Assembly (NCBI RefSeq): GCF_000429025.1
Contig: NZ_AUBB01000035.1
Span: 1-64,000 of the forward strand
DNA from: Actinospineispora spinosispora DSM 44797
GTDB lineage: Bacteria; Actinomycetota; Actinomycetes; Mycobacteriales; Pseudonocardiaceae
DNA: 64,000 bases
Direction: 5' to 3'
Made by a program: the position numbers and the translations under genes. The notes below the pieces were generated by a model. That model was not told the DNA's origin. It did not search any database and saw only the letters and a program-made list of their open reading frames with translations. The stretch's first letter is position 1. Each line of letters opens with the position of its first letter. Shown here one piece after another: positions 52,012 through 60,070 of the stretch.

Positions 52012-52563
52012 TCAGCGCGCCGTGTACATGAACTCTTCGGAACGGGGCAGGAAGAGCAGCACGACACCGGCCACGGCCAGCAGCAACACGCCGATGCTCA
52101 CCGGGTCCAGCGCGGTCACGATCATGACGATGGCGAGCCCCACCACGACGACGGCGGCCAGCACGGTCGCGCCGATGCGCGCGCGACGCTTCGGCTTCAC
52201 CGCGGTCCAGGCGAGCCAGATCAGCAACAGACCGACCAACAGCAGGACCACGCCGCCGACCCGAAAGACCAGGACCAGGGTGTCCGCGCTGATCGCCGTG
52301 CCCGAGGAGTTGAGCTTGTCCCGCAGGTTCGTGCCGAACTCACCGGGCAGCACGGCGAGCCCGCCGCCGAGGATCAGCAGGGGCAGCGCGGCGAGGGTCA
52401 GGAACACCGCGCCCGCCCACATCTCCGGGGGCCGCTTGTTCAGGTTGGGCACGTCGCGCGCCACGGTCTGGGTGCGGTTCTCGCCGTAGACGTTCAGCGT
52501 CGGGACTTCCTCGGCGGGTGCGTCGGTGGTCTCCGGCTGACGAGGATCGGACGGTGTGGTCAC
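52012..52563 (-). CDS. Hypothetical multi-helix membrane protein
   Basis: 183 residues. A polar 45-residue cytoplasmic N-terminus, then four hydrophobic helices (about 50-72, 95-117, 128-148, 152-172) and a short tail. No family recognised. GTG 52563 has AGGG eight bases upstream. It lies upstream of hemL on the same strand with about a 55-base gap. Confidence 0.7.
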   Translation of the reverse strand: MTTPSDPRQPETTDAPAEEVPTLNVYGENRTQTVARDVPNLNKRPPEMWAGAVFLTLAALPLLILGGGLAVLPGEFGTNLRDKLNSSGTAISADTLVLVFRVGGVVLLLVGLLLIWLAWTAVKPKRRARIGATVLAAVVVVGLAIVMIVTALDPVSIGVLLLAVAGVVLLFLPRSEEFMYTAR

Positions 52564-52606
52564 GCCTCGCACCCTAGCGGCTCATCGTTGAAGATCGGCG
52601 TCAGCC

Positions 52607-53020
52607 TCAGCGGAAGTAGCCGTAGCTTTCCGATCGGTACATCAGCACCGTCCCGATGACGATCAGCACGATCTTCGCCAGGTAGCCGATCGCGGCCACC
52701 AGCTCCTGCCCACCGATGGGACCGGTGGGCCCGGTGAACAGGCCCACGACGAACAGCACACCGAGCGCGACGAACACCCACGCGAACGCCATCAGCGCCA
52801 TCCGGGCCCAGAGCTTCCCGATCCGCATTTGGCTGCCGAGCACGAGGAACAACGACGCCTCGATGCCCGCGCCGACCAGAACGAGCGCGCCGCTGAGGCC
52901 GTTGCTCAGCTGGTACACGGCGTTCAGCAGCGACAGCACCGCCGCCGCGACGAACACCGCGAACGAGTAGCGCACCGTCTCGGGCACTGAACCAGCCGTG
53001 TCACCCTTCACAGCACGCAC
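52607..53020 (-). CDS. Small four-helix membrane protein
   Basis: 137 residues with four hydrophobic helices and a short polar C-terminus (YRSESYGYFR). GTG 53020 is fixed by GGAGG seven bases upstream. A frame continuing to 53110 would translate palindrome B2 and is rejected. Possibly a homologue of membrane proteins seen downstream of hemB in mycobacteria. Confidence 0.75.
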   Translation of the reverse strand: MRAVKGDTAGSVPETVRYSFAVFVAAAVLSLLNAVYQLSNGLSGALVLVGAGIEASLFLVLGSQMRIGKLWARMALMAFAWVFVALGVLFVVGLFTGPTGPIGGQELVAAIGYLAKIVLIVIGTVLMYRSESYGYFR

Positions 53021-53066
53021 GGTAACGCCTCCGCTCCCCACAGTCACCTCGCCCGGCCCGCCCTGT

Positions 53067-53119
53067 GGCACGAATGTGGCTTTAGGGACGTTGAACGTCC
53101 CTAAAGCCACATTCGTGCC
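53067..53119. repeat. Perfect palindrome B2
   Basis: A 53-base perfect palindrome, identical to B1 in the inner 49 bases and extended by one paired GC step at each side (GGCAC/GTGCC). It starts nine bases after the hemB stop and ends about 47 bases before the next gene start. Confidence 0.9.
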
Positions 53120-53128
53120 GATACGGGG

Positions 53129-54103
53129 TCAGGATTGGAGCCAGGTGGCTGCTTCTGTTGCGTAGTAGGTCAGGATCTGGTCCGCGCCTGCCCTGCGGAT
53201 ACTCGTCAGGGTCTCCATCACCGCTCGGTCCCTGTCGATCCAGCCGTTCGCCGCCGCCGCCTCGATCATCGAGTACTCGCCGGAGATCTGGTACGCCGAC
53301 ACCGGGACGTCCGCGTGGTCGGCGATGGTGCGCAGGATGTCCAGGTACGCCATGGCCGGCTTGACCATGACCATGTCGGCGCCCTCCTCGAGGTCCAGCG
53401 CCAGCTCGCGCAGCGCCTCGCGGGAGTTCGCGTGGTCCTGCTGGTAGGTCTTGCGGTCCCCGGTCAGCGAGGACTGCACGGCCTCGCGGAACGGGCCGTA
53501 GAACGCCGAGGTGTACTTCGCGGTGTAGGCGAGGATCGCGGTGTCGGTGTACCCCGCCGCGTCCAGCGCCTCGCGGATCACGCCGACCTGGCCGTCCATC
53601 ATGCCGCTCGGCCCGACGACGTGAGCACCGGCGCGGGCCTGGGCGACGCCCATCTCGGCGTAGATCGCCAGCGTCGCGTCGTTGTCGACGGCGCCGCTGT
53701 CGTCGAGGACGCCGCAGTGCCCGTGATCGGTGAACTCGTCGAGACACAGATCGGACATGATCACGATCGAGTCGCCGACCTCGGACCGCACGTCGGCGAG
53801 CGCGACGTTGAGGATTCCGTCCGGATCGACTCCACCGGAGCCGGTCGCGTCCTTCTCCGTCGGGACGCCGAACAGCATCAGCCCACCGACACCGGCGGCG
53901 ACCGCTTCGGCGGCGGCCTTGCGCAGTGATTCACGGCTGTGCTGTACGACACCCGGCATCGCCTGGATCGGCACCGGCTCGCTGACGCCTTCCAGCACGA
54001 ACATCGGCAGGATCAGGTTGCGCGGCCGGACCTCGGTCTCGGCGACCAGCCGCCGCATCGCGGGGGTCGCCCGCAGCCGGCGGGGACGTTGCGTCGGAAA
54101 CAT
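53129..54103 (-). CDS. hemB: Porphobilinogen synthase
   Basis: 324 residues. It condenses two 5-aminolevulinates. Schiff-base lysines are in AYTAKYTSAFYGPFREA and MVMVKPAMAYLDI; the metal loop is LCLDEFTDHGHCGVL with one Cys and Asp/His positions; PRNLILPMFV opens the protein. ATG 54103 was chosen; the frame upstream would run into palindrome A3. It is the fourth enzyme gene of the rex-hemA-hemC-hemD-hemB series and is separated from hemD by A3. Confidence 0.95.
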   Translation of the reverse strand: MFPTQRPRRLRATPAMRRLVAETEVRPRNLILPMFVLEGVSEPVPIQAMPGVVQHSRESLRKAAAEAVAAGVGGLMLFGVPTEKDATGSGGVDPDGILNVALADVRSEVGDSIVIMSDLCLDEFTDHGHCGVLDDSGAVDNDATLAIYAEMGVAQARAGAHVVGPSGMMDGQVGVIREALDAAGYTDTAILAYTAKYTSAFYGPFREAVQSSLTGDRKTYQQDHANSREALRELALDLEEGADMVMVKPAMAYLDILRTIADHADVPVSAYQISGEYSMIEAAAANGWIDRDRAVMETLTSIRRAGADQILTYYATEAATWLQS

Positions 54104-54124
54104 GCCACCGAGCCTACGACCCCA

Positions 54125-54245
54125 CTGTGAGTGGGAAGTGGTTCTACCCCGAAGGGGCGCCGAAGGCGTAGCGCCACTCGGCACTCACGACATGCTCTTC
54201 GTCGTGAGTGCCGAGTGGCGCTATAGGACCACTTCCCACTCACAG
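54125..54245. repeat. Palindromic gene-end element A3
   Basis: Arms CTGTGAGTGGGAAGTGG / CCACTTCCCACTCACAG and inner GCGCCACTCGGCACTCACGAC with its complement. The inner 12 bases are wholly different from A1/A2 yet still pair. It ends five bases after the hemD stop and starts 22 bases before the hemB ATG. It is inverted relative to the other A copies with respect to the upstream gene. Confidence 0.9.
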
Positions 54246-54250
54246 GGGAT

Positions 54251-55789
54251 TCAGCGGCGGCGGGCCTTCGCCTTGCGGGGCGGGGGCAGTGCACCCTCGG
54301 CGCGCAGGCGGGCGGCGTGCGAGGCCAGCGCGTCCACCAGGCTGCCGACCTGGGCGGCCTCCGGCTGGACGTCCACCCGCAGACCGAACTCGCGGGCCGT
54401 CTCGGCGGTCTTCGGGCCGATGCAGGCGACGAGCGTGCGGGCGTGCGGCTTCCCGGCGATACCGACCAGGTTGCGCACGGTCGACGACGAGGTGAAGCAG
54501 ACCGCCTCGAAGCCACCGGTCTTGATGGCCTCACGGATCGGCGCGGGCGGCGGGGCCGCACGCACGGTCCGGTACGCGGTGACGTCGTCGATCTCCCAGC
54601 CACGGTCACGCAGGCCGGCGGCGAGGGTCTCCGTCGCGATGTCGGCGCGCGGGAGCAGGACGCGGTCCACCGGGTCGAGGATGTCGTCGTGCGGCGGGAA
54701 GATCTCCAGCAGTCCCTCCGACGACATCTCGCTCTCGTCGATGTCCGGCACCAGCTCGGGGTTGATGCCGAAGCTGCGCACCTTCTCGGCGGTCGCGGTA
54801 CCGACACAGGCGATCTTCACACCGGAGAACGCACGGGCGTCGAGGCCGAACTCGGCGAACTTCTCCCAGACCGCGCGCACGGCGTTGACCGAGGTGAACA
54901 CGACCCACTGGTAGCGGCCGTCGACGAGGCCCTTGACCGCGCGCTCCATCTGCGCGGGCGAACGGGGCGGCTCGACGGCGATCGTCGGCACCTCCTCCGG
55001 GATCGCGCCGTGCACGCGCAGCCGGTCGCTCATCGCGCCCGCCTGGTCCTTCGTACGCGGGACGAGCACGCGCCAGCCGTACAGCGCGCGCGACTCCCAC
55101 CAGGACAGCGCCTCACGCTGGCCGACGGTCTCGCCGATGGTCAGCAGCAGCGACCCGGGCAGGCCACCCGCGTCGGCGACGAGCGTGGCGACCGAGCTGA
55201 TCACGGTGCGCTGGTTGGAGCCGGTGCCCTCGGTGGTCACCGCGACCGGGGTCTGCCCGGACACGCCCTGCTCGGTGAGACCGGTCGTGACCTCGGACAG
55301 GTGCGCGGCGCTCGCGTGCAGCACGAGCGGGTCGGGCCCGCCCGCGAGCCGGGACCAGTCGGCACCGGTGCGGACGTCGGCGACGGTGTGCGCCGAGCCG
55401 AGCGGCACACCGGCGTAGGCCGGCACGGCGGTGCTCGCCGGAACGCCGGGCACCACGTCGAACGGCACCGGGCCCTTCGCCACCTCGAGTGCCTCGGCGA
55501 CGACGGCGTCGGCGGTCAGCGGGTCGCCGGAGACCAGGCGGACGACGGCGCGGCCGGCGGTCGCCTCGGTGATCAGGTCCTTCGCCACCTGACCGGGGTC
55601 ACCGACGGCCGGACGGACCTCGGCGCCCTCGGCGACCAGGGCGAGCACCTCCTCCGGGACGTCCGGGTCGGTGATGATCAGCGGCGCGGCCGTGATGATC
55701 TCCCTGGCCCTGACCGTGAGCAGGCCGGGGTCTCCGGGGCCGCTGCCCACGAAGGCGATCCGGCTGGTGGTGGTGTGTGTTCGGCTCAT
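54251..55789 (-). CDS. hemD: Fused SUMT-like/uroporphyrinogen-III synthase
   Basis: 512 residues. About 1-245 is a tetrapyrrole methylase fold (FVGSGPGDPGLLTVRAREII, VVRLVSGDPLTADAVV, VVPGVPASTAVPAYAGVPLGS); the usual FGRGGEE after GDP is replaced by LTADAVVAE, so methylase activity is uncertain. About 250-500 is HemD (WRVLVPRTKDQAGAMSDRL, FTSVNAVRAVWEKF, FTSSSTVRNLVGIA), which closes hydroxymethylbilane to uroporphyrinogen III. ATG 55789 overlaps hemC. Confidence 0.9.
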   Translation of the reverse strand: MSRTHTTTSRIAFVGSGPGDPGLLTVRAREIITAAPLIITDPDVPEEVLALVAEGAEVRPAVGDPGQVAKDLITEATAGRAVVRLVSGDPLTADAVVAEALEVAKGPVPFDVVPGVPASTAVPAYAGVPLGSAHTVADVRTGADWSRLAGGPDPLVLHASAAHLSEVTTGLTEQGVSGQTPVAVTTEGTGSNQRTVISSVATLVADAGGLPGSLLLTIGETVGQREALSWWESRALYGWRVLVPRTKDQAGAMSDRLRVHGAIPEEVPTIAVEPPRSPAQMERAVKGLVDGRYQWVVFTSVNAVRAVWEKFAEFGLDARAFSGVKIACVGTATAEKVRSFGINPELVPDIDESEMSSEGLLEIFPPHDDILDPVDRVLLPRADIATETLAAGLRDRGWEIDDVTAYRTVRAAPPPAPIREAIKTGGFEAVCFTSSSTVRNLVGIAGKPHARTLVACIGPKTAETAREFGLRVDVQPEAAQVGSLVDALASHAARLRAEGALPPPRKAKARRR

Positions 55790-56757
55790 CTTTCGGAACT
55801 CCCGATCCAACGGTGCGCGGGGTCACCGGTCGCGGCTAGCGAACCGGCACCCAGGTCGAGCAATTCGGCAGCCAGGGCGTGCCCCAGCGATTCAGCTTCA
55901 GTTGTCTTGCCAGTGATCGAGGCACGCACTAACGCGCCGTCGACGGTCGCCGCGACGGCTCGCAGCGAAATGCTCTCCACGATGCGGCCCTCGTCGTCCA
56001 GGTCCTCGACGACATCGGCGAGTGCCCCGACGGGCGCGGAGCAGCCGGCCTCGAGCGCGGCCAGTACGGCGCGCTCAGCGGTGACGGCCATCCGGCTGAC
56101 CGGGTCGTCCAGGACAGCGAGCAGGTGCTCGGTGTCCAGGTCGTCGGCCAGGCATTCCAGTGCCAGCGCGCCTTGGGCGGGCGCGGGCAACATTTGCAAC
56201 GGATCGAGCACCTCGGTCGCTTCGGCAAGCATGCCCAAGCGCGCTAAGCCTGCCCTAGCGACCACCACCGCGTCCAATTCACCGCTTCGGACCTTGCCGA
56301 TGCGGGTGCCGACGTTGCCCCGCAGACCCAGGATTTCGAGCCCCAGACCGAGCGCGTTGAGCTGTGCGGCACGCCGGGGCGAGCCGGTACCGACGGTGGA
56401 CCCGGGCGGCAGCTCGCCCAGGACGAAGCCGTCCCGGGCGACCAGTGCGTCGCGCGGATCCTGCCGCTGGGGCACGGCGGCGATCGTGAGCCGGGGGTCG
56501 GGCGCGGTCGGCAGGTCCTTGTAGGAGTGGACCGCGACGTCGACCTCGCGGCGGATCAGCGCATCACGCAGCGCGCTGACGAAGACACCGACGCCCAGCT
56601 CGGCGACCGGCGTCATCGACTCGTCGCCGACGGTGCTGACCTCGACCAGCTCGGCGGCGCACCCGGTGGCCCGTAACGCATCGGCCACCATGCCCGCCTG
56701 CGCCAACGCCAGATCGCTCCCCCTGGTGCCGATCCGGATGTGCTTGGAGCTACTCAC
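55786..56757 (-). CDS. hemC: Hydroxymethylbilane synthase
   Basis: A 323-residue porphobilinogen deaminase. The N-terminus IRIGTRGSDLALAQAGMVADAL and the ARAGLARLGM region are typical; the dipyrromethane cofactor Cys is in LEAGCSAPVGALA. Start is GTG 56757, ten bases after the hemA stop, and its end overlaps the fused hemD gene. Confidence 0.95.
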   Translation of the reverse strand: MSSSKHIRIGTRGSDLALAQAGMVADALRATGCAAELVEVSTVGDESMTPVAELGVGVFVSALRDALIRREVDVAVHSYKDLPTAPDPRLTIAAVPQRQDPRDALVARDGFVLGELPPGSTVGTGSPRRAAQLNALGLGLEILGLRGNVGTRIGKVRSGELDAVVVARAGLARLGMLAEATEVLDPLQMLPAPAQGALALECLADDLDTEHLLAVLDDPVSRMAVTAERAVLAALEAGCSAPVGALADVVEDLDDEGRIVESISLRAVAATVDGALVRASITGKTTEAESLGHALAAELLDLGAGSLAATGDPAHRWIGSSER

Positions 56758-56767
56758 AAGCGATCCG

Positions 56768-58129
56768 TCATCTGAGTCCGTCCTGGGGGATCTGGTCGAG
56801 CGCGATGCCGTCGACCCGCTCGGTGTCGCTGCGGGTGGCGGTCACCGCGGCCGGCGCCTGCGGGTCGAGCTCGAACAGCTCACGCAGCGCCTCGGCGTAC
56901 GTGTCGCCGCCCGGCGCCTCGGCGAGCTGCTTGACCCGCACGGTCGGGGTGTGCAGCAGCTTGTCGACCACGCGGCGGACGGTGCGCGCCAGCTCGTCGC
57001 GCACCTCGGGCTCGATGTCGGGTAACCGGCCGGACATGCGCAGCAGCTCGGCGTCGACGACCTCGGCCGCGCGGCGACGCAGCGCCGTCACCGTGGGGGT
57101 GACCTCGGCGGAGCGTTGCGCGGACAGGTAGTGCGCCACCTCGTCGGTGACGATCTGCCGGGCGGCGCGCACGGTGCCACCCTCGGTCCGGTCGGCCAGC
57201 CGCTCGTTGAGGCTGACCAGGTCGATCACCGTGACGCCGGGCAGCTCACCGACGGAGGCCTCGACGTCGCGGGGCAGCCCCAGGTCGCAGATCACCAGCG
57301 GTCGGTCCCGGTGCCCTGACGCGTGTGCCACGACAGCGGTGGTGAGCACCGTGCCGACAGCTCCGGTGCAGGTCACGAGCACGTCGGCGAGCGCGAGCTC
57401 GCCGCCGATCTCGTCGAGGCCGACCGAGCGGGACGGGAGCCCCTCCTCGGTCTGCGCGGCGGCGAGGCGCGCGGCACGCTCGGGCGTCCGGTTGGCGACC
57501 ACCAACGAGCCGATCCCGGCGCGGCGCAGATGCGCGGCGGCCAGCGCCCCCATCGAGCCGGCGCCGACGACGAGCGCGCGGCGCCCGGTCAGGCCGCCCA
57601 GCACGGTGTCCGCGTCGGCGAGCGCCTCGGACACGACCGACGCACCGGCGGCGTCGATGTCGGTCTCTGAGTGCGAACGCTTACCGACCCGCAGCGCCTG
57701 CTGCGCCAGCTCGTGCATGACCCGGCCGGCCGTGCCGACCTCGGTCGCCACGCTGTAGGCGGTCCGCAGCTGACCCAGGATCTGGGCCTCGCCGATGACC
57801 ATCGAGTCGAGCCCGGCGGCCACCGCGAACAGGTGCTCCACGGCCGACGCCGCGTAGTGCACGTAGAGGTAGGAGCTCAGCTCGCTGACGTCGAGCCCGG
57901 CGTGCCTGGCCAGCACGCCGGACACGTCGGCCAGCCCGCCGTGGAAGGTCTCCACCACGGCGTAGACCTCGACCCGGTTGCAGGTGGAGAGCAGCACTGC
58001 CTCTCCGACACCGCCGGTGCGGGTCAGCTCGTCGAGAAGTTTGGGTGTGTCCTCACTGGACACGGATGCACGCTCGAGAACCTCGACCGGGGCGCTCCGA
58101 TGCGACAACCCGACCACAAGCACGCTCAT
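56768..58129 (-). CDS. hemA: Glutamyl-tRNA reductase
   Basis: 453 residues. It reduces glutamyl-tRNA to glutamate-1-semialdehyde, the committed haem step. Visible are GLSHRSAPVEVLERA, the catalytic Cys in LLSTCNRVEVYAVVE, EHLFAVAAGLDSMVIGEAQILGQ and the NADPH domain VVGAGSMGALAAAHL. The start overlaps the rex stop (ATGA), so haem synthesis here is cotranscribed with and likely repressed by Rex. Confidence 0.96.
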   Translation of the reverse strand: MSVLVVGLSHRSAPVEVLERASVSSEDTPKLLDELTRTGGVGEAVLLSTCNRVEVYAVVETFHGGLADVSGVLARHAGLDVSELSSYLYVHYAASAVEHLFAVAAGLDSMVIGEAQILGQLRTAYSVATEVGTAGRVMHELAQQALRVGKRSHSETDIDAAGASVVSEALADADTVLGGLTGRRALVVGAGSMGALAAAHLRRAGIGSLVVANRTPERAARLAAAQTEEGLPSRSVGLDEIGGELALADVLVTCTGAVGTVLTTAVVAHASGHRDRPLVICDLGLPRDVEASVGELPGVTVIDLVSLNERLADRTEGGTVRAARQIVTDEVAHYLSAQRSAEVTPTVTALRRRAAEVVDAELLRMSGRLPDIEPEVRDELARTVRRVVDKLLHTPTVRVKQLAEAPGGDTYAEALRELFELDPQAPAAVTATRSDTERVDGIALDQIPQDGLR

Positions 58130-58899
58130 CGCGGTACCACCGCCGTATGTCCGTTCAGCACGCCGGCACCATGGACAGCACTGTCAGGTCCTTCGTTCTC
58201 CCCGTGCCGGCGGGCCACGTGGAAGGACAAAATCTGCATCTCCACCGCAAGGTCCACCTTGCGTACCTCGACCTCGTCGGGCACCTGCAGGACGACCGGG
58301 GCGAAGTTCAGTATCGACCGCACCCCTGATGCAACCAGCTGATCGCACACTTTTTGCGCGGAAGCCCCTGGGGTGGCGATCACACCGATGGTGACGCCGT
58401 GCTGGGAGCACACGTCCCGGATGCGGTCGATGTGCTCGACGAGGATGCCGTTGATGTGGATTCCGACCAGGTCAGGGTCCACATCGAAGAGCGCGCACAG
58501 CGGAAAGCCCCGGGTGGAGAAGCCCGGATAGCCGGCGAGCGCGTGACCAAGGTTACCCACACCGACGAGCGCGACGGCATGGCGATGGGTCAGCCCGAGG
58601 GTGTACTCGATCTGGTGAACCAGCCTGCGGACCTCGTAGCCGACGCCCCGGGTGCCGTTGGACCCGATGTAGGACAGGTCCTTGCGCAGCTTCGCCGAGT
58701 TGACGCCGGCCGCGACCGCGAGATCCTCACTGGACACGGTCTCGCTGCCGGTGGTAGCCATGTCACCGAGTACCCGCAGGTAAACAGCGAGGCGGGCGAC
58801 CGTCGCGTCGGGGATGACCCGGTCGAGCTTGGTCTTCATCTCGACTGCCTCGCGGGCCTGTCCCGTACTCGACGGATCGGCCTGCGGATGCAACGTCAC
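58126..58899 (-). CDS. rex: Redox-sensing repressor Rex
   Basis: 257 residues. An N-terminal winged helix (about 20-90: IPDATVARLAVYLRVLGDM, SSEDLAVAAGVNSAKLRKDLSYIGSNGTRGVGY) is followed by a Rossmann NAD(H)-binding domain (ALVGVGNLGHALAGYPGF). High NADH releases it from DNA. GTG 58899 has GAGGAG eight bases upstream. A Rex-type operator lies 70-86 bases upstream. In actinomycetes Rex controls cytochrome bd, haem and respiratory genes. Confidence 0.95.
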   Translation of the reverse strand: MTLHPQADPSSTGQAREAVEMKTKLDRVIPDATVARLAVYLRVLGDMATTGSETVSSEDLAVAAGVNSAKLRKDLSYIGSNGTRGVGYEVRRLVHQIEYTLGLTHRHAVALVGVGNLGHALAGYPGFSTRGFPLCALFDVDPDLVGIHINGILVEHIDRIRDVCSQHGVTIGVIATPGASAQKVCDQLVASGVRSILNFAPVVLQVPDEVEVRKVDLAVEMQILSFHVARRHGENEGPDSAVHGAGVLNGHTAVVPR

Positions 58900-58967
58900 G
58901 CTGGCTACTCCTCGATCCCTGCTGAACTCTCCGCCTGGTGAATGGCGTGAGCAGTCACGGTAGCCGC

Positions 58968-58985
58968 TTGTGAACGCAGGCACAA
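58968..58985. promoter_or_regulatory. Rex operator
   Basis: TTGTGAACGCAGGCACAA, reading TTGTGnnnnnnTTCACAA on the other strand, matches the known Rex site pattern in actinomycetes. It lies 69-86 bases upstream of the rex start and should mediate autoregulation of the rex-hem operon. Confidence 0.85.
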
Positions 58986-59040
58986 AGTAGCGATCTTGGT
59001 AGCCGGTCTGGTAGAGGGCGTTGTGGCTGGGTTTACTGCT

Positions 59041-59159
59041 CGTGAGTGGCAAGGGGTCCTATAGCAACCATGGGCACTCACGACCAAAAAGCGGTCGTGA
59101 GTGCCCATGGTTGCTACGCCTTCGGCGCCCCTTCGGGGTAGGGCCCCTTGCCACTCACG
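59041..59159. repeat. Palindromic gene-end element A4
   Basis: Arms CGTGAGTGGCAAGGGG / CCCCTTGCCACTCACG and inner CAACCATGGGCACTCACGACC; loop AAAAAG as in A1. Single-arm changes relative to A1 (CCC to CCA, GTGG to GGGG) are matched on the other arm. It ends nine bases after the fasciclin stop, between that gene and rex. Confidence 0.9.
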
Positions 59160-59168
59160 GCGGGGGAA

Positions 59169-59852
59169 CTACTGGTCGTCCTTCGGCATCATGACGCGGT
59201 CGATGACGAAGACCGTGGCGTTGGCCGTGGGCAGGTTGCCGCACAGGACGTGGGCCGTCTGGTTGGCGTTGTCCTTGATGTTCATCGTGTCGCCGGCGTC
59301 GGTGATCGTCAGGTTTCCGCCCTGCAGCGTCGTGACGGTTCCGGCGGCGGCCAGGCCGGCGCGGTCGTAGCGCTTGACCACGACGTGGTACTTCAGGATG
59401 TCGCCGAGTGCGTTCTTGTCGGCGAGCAGCGCGTTGAAGCGGTCCGGACCGATGCGCTGCTGCAGGTCGGTGAACGCGTCGTCGTAGGGCGCGAACACGG
59501 TCGCGGCCTTGGCGGAGTTCAGCGTGTCCGCGATACCGGCCTTCTGCACGGCCGTGGTCAGGGTCTTGAGCAGCGGGTTCGTGGCTGCTGCCGCGGCGAC
59601 CGGCTGACCGGCCATCTTGAGCGCGGACCCGGGGACGCCGCCCTGCGGCAGCTGCTGGCATGCCGGGCCGAACGCCTGCTTCGGGGTGGTGATGCCGGCG
59701 GCCGAGGCCTCCGACGACGGCGAGGGAGCGGCCGCCGAGCTACTGGGCGGCGTGGCTTGCGGGGTGTCGCTGCCACATGCCGCCACCGAGACGGCCAGCG
59801 CGGCCATCATTGCGGCAGCGGCGACTCGGGAGAGGCGCTGGTTCTTCCTCAC
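59169..59852 (-). CDS. Fasciclin-domain lipoprotein (MPT70/MPT83-like)
   Basis: 227 residues. A signal with lipobox VAAC (about residue 26), a Ser/Ala/Pro linker to about residue 53 and one fasciclin (FAS1) domain (about 90-225: NPLLKTLTTAVQKAGIADTL, ATVFAPYDDAFTDL, ILKYHVVVKRY, VFVIDRVMMP). It would be a surface-exposed adhesion-type lipoprotein. GTG 59852 is preceded by AAGGAGGAA. It lies downstream of the molybdopterin oxidoreductase gene. The 218 bases between them hold no clear feature. Confidence 0.9.
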   Translation of the reverse strand: MRKNQRLSRVAAAAMMAALAVSVAACGSDTPQATPPSSSAAAPSPSSEASAAGITTPKQAFGPACQQLPQGGVPGSALKMAGQPVAAAAATNPLLKTLTTAVQKAGIADTLNSAKAATVFAPYDDAFTDLQQRIGPDRFNALLADKNALGDILKYHVVVKRYDRAGLAAAGTVTTLQGGNLTITDAGDTMNIKDNANQTAHVLCGNLPTANATVFVIDRVMMPKDDQ

Positions 59853-60070
59853 AGGTCTGTTCCTCCTTGAACGTCCGGTTGGGTCCGGACTGGACGGCCG
59901 GAACCTCGACTGTCAGGCCGCCGCGGCACGGGTACGGCGCCTCGGTCGCGCATTCACCCTGCGTCACATTGTGAACACGGACCGAGATGGCGGTCAGGTT
60001 AGCGCTGGTCCTGGTCTCCCACGCCGTGGGGATATACAGACCCGCGAAAAGCCCCCCGAACGGGAGAGGG

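Noticed and set aside
53021..53110. N-terminal extension of the small membrane protein at 52.6 kb
   Set aside because: It would translate palindrome B2; GTG 53020 has a proper ribosome site.
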